Source: Chryseobacterium indoltheticum (GTDB lineage Bacteria > Bacteroidota > Bacteroidia > Flavobacteriales > Weeksellaceae). Taken from it: a stretch of 64,000 bases of DNA. Location of the stretch: positions 3,348,001 through 3,412,000 of the forward strand of contig NZ_CP033929.1 in the NCBI RefSeq assembly GCF_003815915.1, given 5' to 3'. A program made the translations under genes and the position numbers. This document shows, in pieces, positions 60,599 through 64,000 of this stretch (positions within the stretch are counted from its first letter, which is position 1; every line of letters starts with the position of its first letter). The notes beneath the pieces were generated by a model. The model was given only the letters and a program-made list of their open reading frames with translations, had not been told where the DNA came from and searched no databases.

Positions 60599-61378
60599 TC
60601 AAAAATTTCTGGGTTCCACGTTTTTGAAATCGAAAGGAATTAATGTAATCGAATTTTCATTTTCAATCATCAATTCGATTGTTATTTCTTGCTTTTCACT
60701 CGGAGTCATATCTCTTTTCAACTTTATAAGTTTGTAACCAATTCCTGTTTTTTCATCGACCAACGTTAGTATGTTATAACCAGGTTCAAGTTCTTCATTT
60801 ACCGCTACTACGAAATCTTGTTTTTTGTCAGCTTTATATGCATAAATTAAATCATAATTCTTAAAGTCAATTCTCTTGTACTCGTCTCTATCGTTGGTTC
60901 TATATTCATAGTTTGGAAATACCTTTTCCACAGTTGTAGAATCTACAATACTGAATAAAATGTTAGGATTTTTATTGGTGATACTTTTATCCATTAAATT
61001 AATATTTTTTTTCAAATTTTTGATTTTGCCCAAATTGAAATATGAATTTTTGTTTACTGATGGCTTGAAGTACTTTATCACACCTTTAACATTGAAATTT
61101 TTGTATTTTTTCTTCTTATCAACTTCATATCGTGCCAAGACATTAGCTCTTCTGTAAATACGATGAATGAAATTATCCGAAGGTCTTCGCCCCTCATTGT
61201 CTGTTACAATGAGCGTGTCAATTTTAATCAAGTGAAAATTACCATTTGGCTTATTTTCAACTTCTAAGCTTACCTGAATCACGTCAGACATTTTCAATAT
61301 ATCGTATAGCACTTTTTCTTGTGAATAAATTGATACGTGTACTACGGTCAAAAGTAAAAATGTAATTATTTTTCTCAT
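60599..61378 (-). CDS. Secreted protein of unknown function
   Basis: A 259-residue protein with a Sec signal peptide (ITFLLLTVVHVSIYSQ). The mature part is rich in Lys, Asn and aromatic residues, beta-like, with no cysteines and no sorting domain. No family recognised. TAAATTTG at 61440-61433 on the minus strand may be its -7 box. It is followed directly by repeat copy C. Confidence 0.65.
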   Translation of the reverse strand: MRKIITFLLLTVVHVSIYSQEKVLYDILKMSDVIQVSLEVENKPNGNFHLIKIDTLIVTDNEGRRPSDNFIHRIYRRANVLARYEVDKKKKYKNFNVKGVIKYFKPSVNKNSYFNLGKIKNLKKNINLMDKSITNKNPNILFSIVDSTTVEKVFPNYEYRTNDRDEYKRIDFKNYDLIYAYKADKKQDFVVAVNEELEPGYNILTLVDEKTGIGYKLIKLKRDMTPSEKQEITIELMIENENSITLIPFDFKNVEPRNF

Positions 61379-61625
61379 TTATTTTCTGTTTTTCTTTTTG
61401 AGAGATTATGGTTTTGTTCACGGAACAACTTTCAAATTTACGTATTGTAGAATCTGATTTATAGGTTATGTAATTTCCAAATTATTTTCAGCTTTTCTGA
61501 ATTCCTAAAATTCCTTGTTGTCAAATGTTTAGTATGTCAAAAGTTATATTTTGTAACAAGTAAAAATCGGACCGAATTAGTTTGTTTGTCTTTAAGTTTT
61601 GTTCTTAAAATATTGAAGTTCCATT

Positions 61626-61931
61626 TTAGTCGCCTATTATTTCAATCTCTAAATTTTGATGTGAAAAATATTTCAATAACGTCCTAAATTCCAAAATGTC
61701 AATTGTTTTTTGTTTGTCTGTGTTTAAATTTGTTTTCTCAATGTAATTGTCAATTATTTTCACAATCATTTTTTGATTTTCAATTGTTAATTTTACGTCG
61801 CCATACGGGTCAACATAAATGCCCGTCCAATTTTTATACTCCGTGAAGATTTCGTGAAGATTTTTATACTTTTTGTCGTCAAGGCCGAACAAATATTCTT
61901 TGTTGTCAGGTCTGTGAAAGTCTAATGCCAT
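61626..61931 (-). CDS. Small acidic protein, immunity-like context
   Basis: A 101-residue cytoplasmic protein (MALDFHRPDNKEYLFGLDDK...). It contains a predicted alpha/beta pattern with GIYVDPYGDVKLT in the middle. The start MALDFHRPDNKEYLFGL is of a type I associate with small orphan proteins in toxin-immunity islands, but I cannot name the family. It starts 22 bases after an AACGTT end (copy D). Confidence 0.6.
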   Translation of the reverse strand: MALDFHRPDNKEYLFGLDDKKYKNLHEIFTEYKNWTGIYVDPYGDVKLTIENQKMIVKIIDNYIEKTNLNTDKQKTIDILEFRTLLKYFSHQNLEIEIIGD

Positions 61932-61952
61932 AGGTTTGTTACAATTACCGCC

Positions 61953-62090
61953 AACGTTTTCTGGTCTTGTGTTCTGGCGGGTTTAGGAGCACAAGATTTT
62001 AATTTATTACTAAAGTTCATAAGAAGCACAAAAGAGGATGCTTGCACATCAGCCAGCCTAACAAAAAATGCGAGGCAGCAGTAGTTTTTA
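61953..62090 (-). repeat. Cassette-boundary repeat, divergent copy D
   Basis: On the minus strand the stretch before the 101-residue gene contains GTTAGGC (near 62067) and ends with CGCCAG...AAGACCAG and AACGTT (61958-61953). The AACGTT and the CGCC-x-AAG order follow copies A-C but with insertions, so membership is tentative. Confidence 0.35.
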
Positions 62091-62118
62091 TTCTATTCTA
62101 TCCATTTTTTATTTCTCG

Positions 62119-62232
62119 TTAAGTCTTACCTATTTTTCTTGTCTTCACTATTAAGTTGAAAGTTGTCTTAAGTGAAAGTTTCTTTTTGAATTTGTTAAGT
62201 TCGCTTATTTTTTCGTATTCAAATTCTTTGTC
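62119..62232 (-). pseudogene. C-terminal remnant of a lost gene
   Basis: A 37-residue open piece (DKEFEYEKISELNKFKKKLS, then LKTTFNLIVKTRKIGKT and a stop) preceded by an in-frame stop. It has protein-like composition but no start, and it lies just before repeat copy D, in the slot where a gene would be expected. Confidence 0.3.
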
Positions 62233-62443
62233 TTAAATGTTGTCTGATCTGAAGAAAATTCTGTCTTCGTGAAAAAAAAAAGCCCCCTTTTAAGAGTGAA
62301 TTTCGACACTAAAAAATTCTCGGAAGAAGGAAACAATTTGCAATTAGCAAACGACAACAAACTGTTATCGTACTGAAGACAGTAAGGAATCAGGAATTGC
62401 CCTAAAATATCAATTATATGACTGTTTGCTACGGTTCTAGTGA

Positions 62444-62587
62444 CAACGTTTGCAATTCGCTTATGTTGAGATCAATGGCGATCTAAAAGGTTTGTTTATC
62501 GGTATTTCGATGGAAAATAGATTGGTAGTTTTCAGGATAGATAAATATTCCGGAAAATGTTTGCTAAGATGGGTGAGCGAAGTTTAG
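62444..62587 (+). pseudogene. C-terminal remnant of a lost gene
   Basis: A 47-codon open piece without a proper start, ending YVEINGDLKGLFIGISMENR, LVVFRIDKYSGKCLLRWVSE and a stop. The composition is that of a real protein, perhaps a small immunity-type beta protein. Low confidence. Confidence 0.3.
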
Positions 62588-62612
62588 TATCTTTACAATC
62601 ATAATTAAAACA

Positions 62613-62933
62613 ATGACTTTAGATCAACATATAACTTTGACTTGCGAAAATGGTTTATTAGATAAAACAGAATTCGTAAAAGTTCAAGAGCAAATAAATG
62701 AAAAGAATTTCATGAACATGGAAGATTTCGATAGATTATTGCATATCGGGTTTCCAATTGATTTAGAATTGAAAAAACTAAAAGGTACTGAAGACCTTTC
62801 TGAAATTAAGCAGCTTGTTAAAGCTAAGAAAGTATCTGCAAGAAATTTTGTTGCCATAATTCTAAGTAATGTTTTCAATGATGGAATTCTAAAAATACAT
62901 CCTTTAAAGTCATTCAACGAAACAGAATCCTAA
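62613..62933 (+). CDS. Small helical protein of unknown function
   Basis: A 106-residue cytoplasmic, predicted helical protein (MTLDQHITLTCENGLLDKTE...). No signal, membrane segment or known motif; the middle has LLHIGFPIDLELKKLKG and the end ARNFVAIILSNVFNDGIL. No family recognised. It lies 25 bases after a gene remnant on the same strand and is followed by a hairpin-forming stretch. Confidence 0.55.
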   Translation: MTLDQHITLTCENGLLDKTEFVKVQEQINEKNFMNMEDFDRLLHIGFPIDLELKKLKGTEDLSEIKQLVKAKKVSARNFVAIILSNVFNDGILKIHPLKSFNETES

Positions 62934-62985
62934 GTTCAATACGGCTAAGAACGGAGTGCTAAATTGATAAGCCCAATCTGGCGGC

Positions 62986-63046
62986 GAACATGCTGTAGGA
63001 TTTGGAAGCACCACCGCCGACGGCCCCTTAGAATCTACAGGTGTTC
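62986..63046. repeat. Imperfect hairpin
   Basis: GAACATGCTGTAG (62986-62998) is inverted as CTACAGGTGTTC (63035-63046). A GGCGG (62980-62984 region) and CCGCC (63014-63018 region) pair lies near it. The surrounding stretch is GC-richer than the genes. Confidence 0.35.
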
Positions 63047-63300
63047 AGCATTTGGGACAATCCAGCGGAACTTTTTTAAATTCTTTTATGATACTTTCAT
63101 ATACTTTTAGTTCATTTTTAGTCCATTTTTCATGTGAAAAACCATTATCAAAAATATTCAATAATGTGATAACGTTCTAGAATATCATTAATAGATTCGA
63201 TAGGATTCTCGTTTTTTTTATTTTTAAAAAACTCATCAATCTTATTCATCATGTGATAGGATGCTAAATCTTCCTTTGAAAAAAAAATGACTCTATGCAT
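63045..63300 (-). pseudogene. Small gene broken by one base in a T run
   Basis: The frame from 63300 (MHRVIFFSKEDLASYHMMNK) reads to ILERYHIIEYF and stops. Removing one T from the T run that follows would continue DNGFSHEKWTKNELKVYESI to LDCPKC and a stop at 63045, giving about 85 residues. A single homopolymer change explains it; a sequencing error is also possible. No family recognised. Confidence 0.5.
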
Positions 63301-63401
63301 ATGTGATTAGGTAGTATTATATTTTTGTTCTTTTTTCACGACCAAAAAAAATTGAATTAAAATATTAAGTTGATTGGCTATATAACTATTGATTAAACGT
63401 T

Positions 63402-63961
63402 TTAAGACTTTATTATTTTATAAAATGTCGCTTTACTTCCAATATTAAAAGCTTTCATAATTTCCTCAATAGGAAGATTCTTACTTTCGTAGGATGTCTT
63501 TACTAAAGGGGCAATTTTTCTATATTTTTCAGTCATTCCTTTTGGCCTGCCTCCATTTTTCCCTCGAGCTCTTGCAGACTTAGACCTGCATTAGTCCTTT
63601 CGATTAAAACATTTCTTTCGTGTTCAGCCAAAACACAAAATATTTGAAAGATTAGTTTACCACTTGCAGAACTTGTATCTATATTTTCTGAAATAGATTT
63701 AAAGTGTATTCCTTTTTCATTTAGTTCTGTTACAAATTGAATTAACCCAACAGTCGTTCGTCCTATTCTATCTAGTCTCCAAACTGTCAAAGTATCTCCT
63801 TTTCGCATAAAATTTATTAGTTCGTTGAGTTATGGTTTCTCAGATTTAACACCGCTAACTTTGTCGACATAAATTTTTTCAATTCCAATATTTTTTAAAG
63901 CATCAGTTTGTAAATCTAAATTTTGTTCAAACTTGATCACTCTTGCATATCCAATTAACAT
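63402..63961 (-). pseudogene. Serine recombinase with lost catalytic serine, nonsense and frameshift
   Basis: A Pin/Hin-type recombinase can be followed over its whole length: MLIGYARVIKFEQNLDLQTD, VSGVKSEKP, stop, LNELINFMRKGDTLTVWRLD, RIGRTTVGLIQF, LAEHERNVLIERTNAGL, then after a frameshift KSARARGKNGGRPKGMTEKY to a C-terminal helix-turn-helix (GSKATFYKIIKS). Three lesions: the catalytic Ser of the YARVS motif is Ile (ATC); TAA interrupts after EKP near 63836-63834; and one extra base near 63585 shifts the frame. It is more divergent from the two remnants at 43103 and 44972 than they are from each other. Confidence 0.85.
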
Positions 63962-64000
63962 AATTACAGTTTACTCATTTATAACAAATATAGTGTAATT

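Noticed and set aside
61945..62090. Canonical integron attC site (GTTAGGC / GCCTAAC seen near 62067)
   Set aside because: A single GTTRRRY-like box occurs but no properly spaced RYYYAAC partner and no integrase gene. Copies A and C do not follow the attC consensus after GTT. Kept only as a cassette-like repeat.
1..64000. tRNA or rRNA genes
   Set aside because: No cloverleaf with a TTC-loop consensus or rRNA core sequence was noticed in the intergenic regions; a dedicated tRNA scan would be needed to exclude them fully.

Overview
The window is AT-rich DNA from a member of the Bacteroidota, most likely a Chryseobacterium-like flavobacterium (family Weeksellaceae). The evidence is a SusC/SusD pair, type IX secretion (T9SS) C-terminal sorting domains, a GLPGLI-family protein, many short-leader lipoproteins, and promoters of the Bacteroidota type (TTG about 20 bases before TAnnTTTG). 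The species call is inference from protein style; no rRNA or tRNA gene was seen.

Positions 1-27,800 look like ordinary chromosome. They hold a truncated S41 peptidase, lipoproteins, a Fur/PerR-type regulator divergent from a thioredoxin-reductase-like flavoprotein, a Crp/Fnr regulator followed by a perfect TGTGA-N6-TCACA site and a RidA gene, malate dehydrogenase, a heme oxygenase-bacteriophytochrome operon, a nucleoid-associated protein, a SusC/SusD nutrient-uptake pair, a stand-alone receiver, a TPP-riboswitch-controlled thiamine salvage operon (thiM-thiE-thiD-tenA), a membrane-anchored AraC regulator, a serine hydrolase and a class I cholesterol-oxidase homologue.

Positions 27,800-42,500 are a polymorphic-toxin locus on the minus strand. 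A T9SS-sorted protein precedes a 3,425-residue SpvB/Rhs giant whose C-terminal tip looks like an NlpC/P60-type cysteine peptidase. A lipoprotein gene overlaps its 3' end and is the best immunity candidate. Downstream lies a displaced second Rhs tip: a piece of Rhs core, frameshifted from an orphan toxin-like ORF, followed by a secreted small protein and a decayed IS3-type transposase.

Positions 43,100-45,300 are a graveyard of two serine recombinase remnants around a small gene and a decayed ORF. Positions 45,377-54,212 form a coherent locus: XRE-cupin regulator, TonB receptor, MFS carrier, FAD-dependent oxidoreductase, phosphonatase-like HAD hydrolase and a secreted phosphodiesterase. It looks like a route for taking up and breaking down an organophosphonate.

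Positions 54,500-58,000 hold a VOC protein and a divergent AraC regulator/FAD monooxygenase pair with an obvious direct-repeat operator. From 58,000 to the end is an accessory island: a NUMOD protein without HNH histidines, a SUKH-type immunity-like protein, several small orphan genes, several frameshifted fragments and a third dead serine recombinase. Several of these genes, and one in each of the two earlier accessory regions, are bounded by a related intergenic repeat ending in CCGGAACGTT or a variant. This gives the island the look of a gene-cassette array, although no integrase is present.
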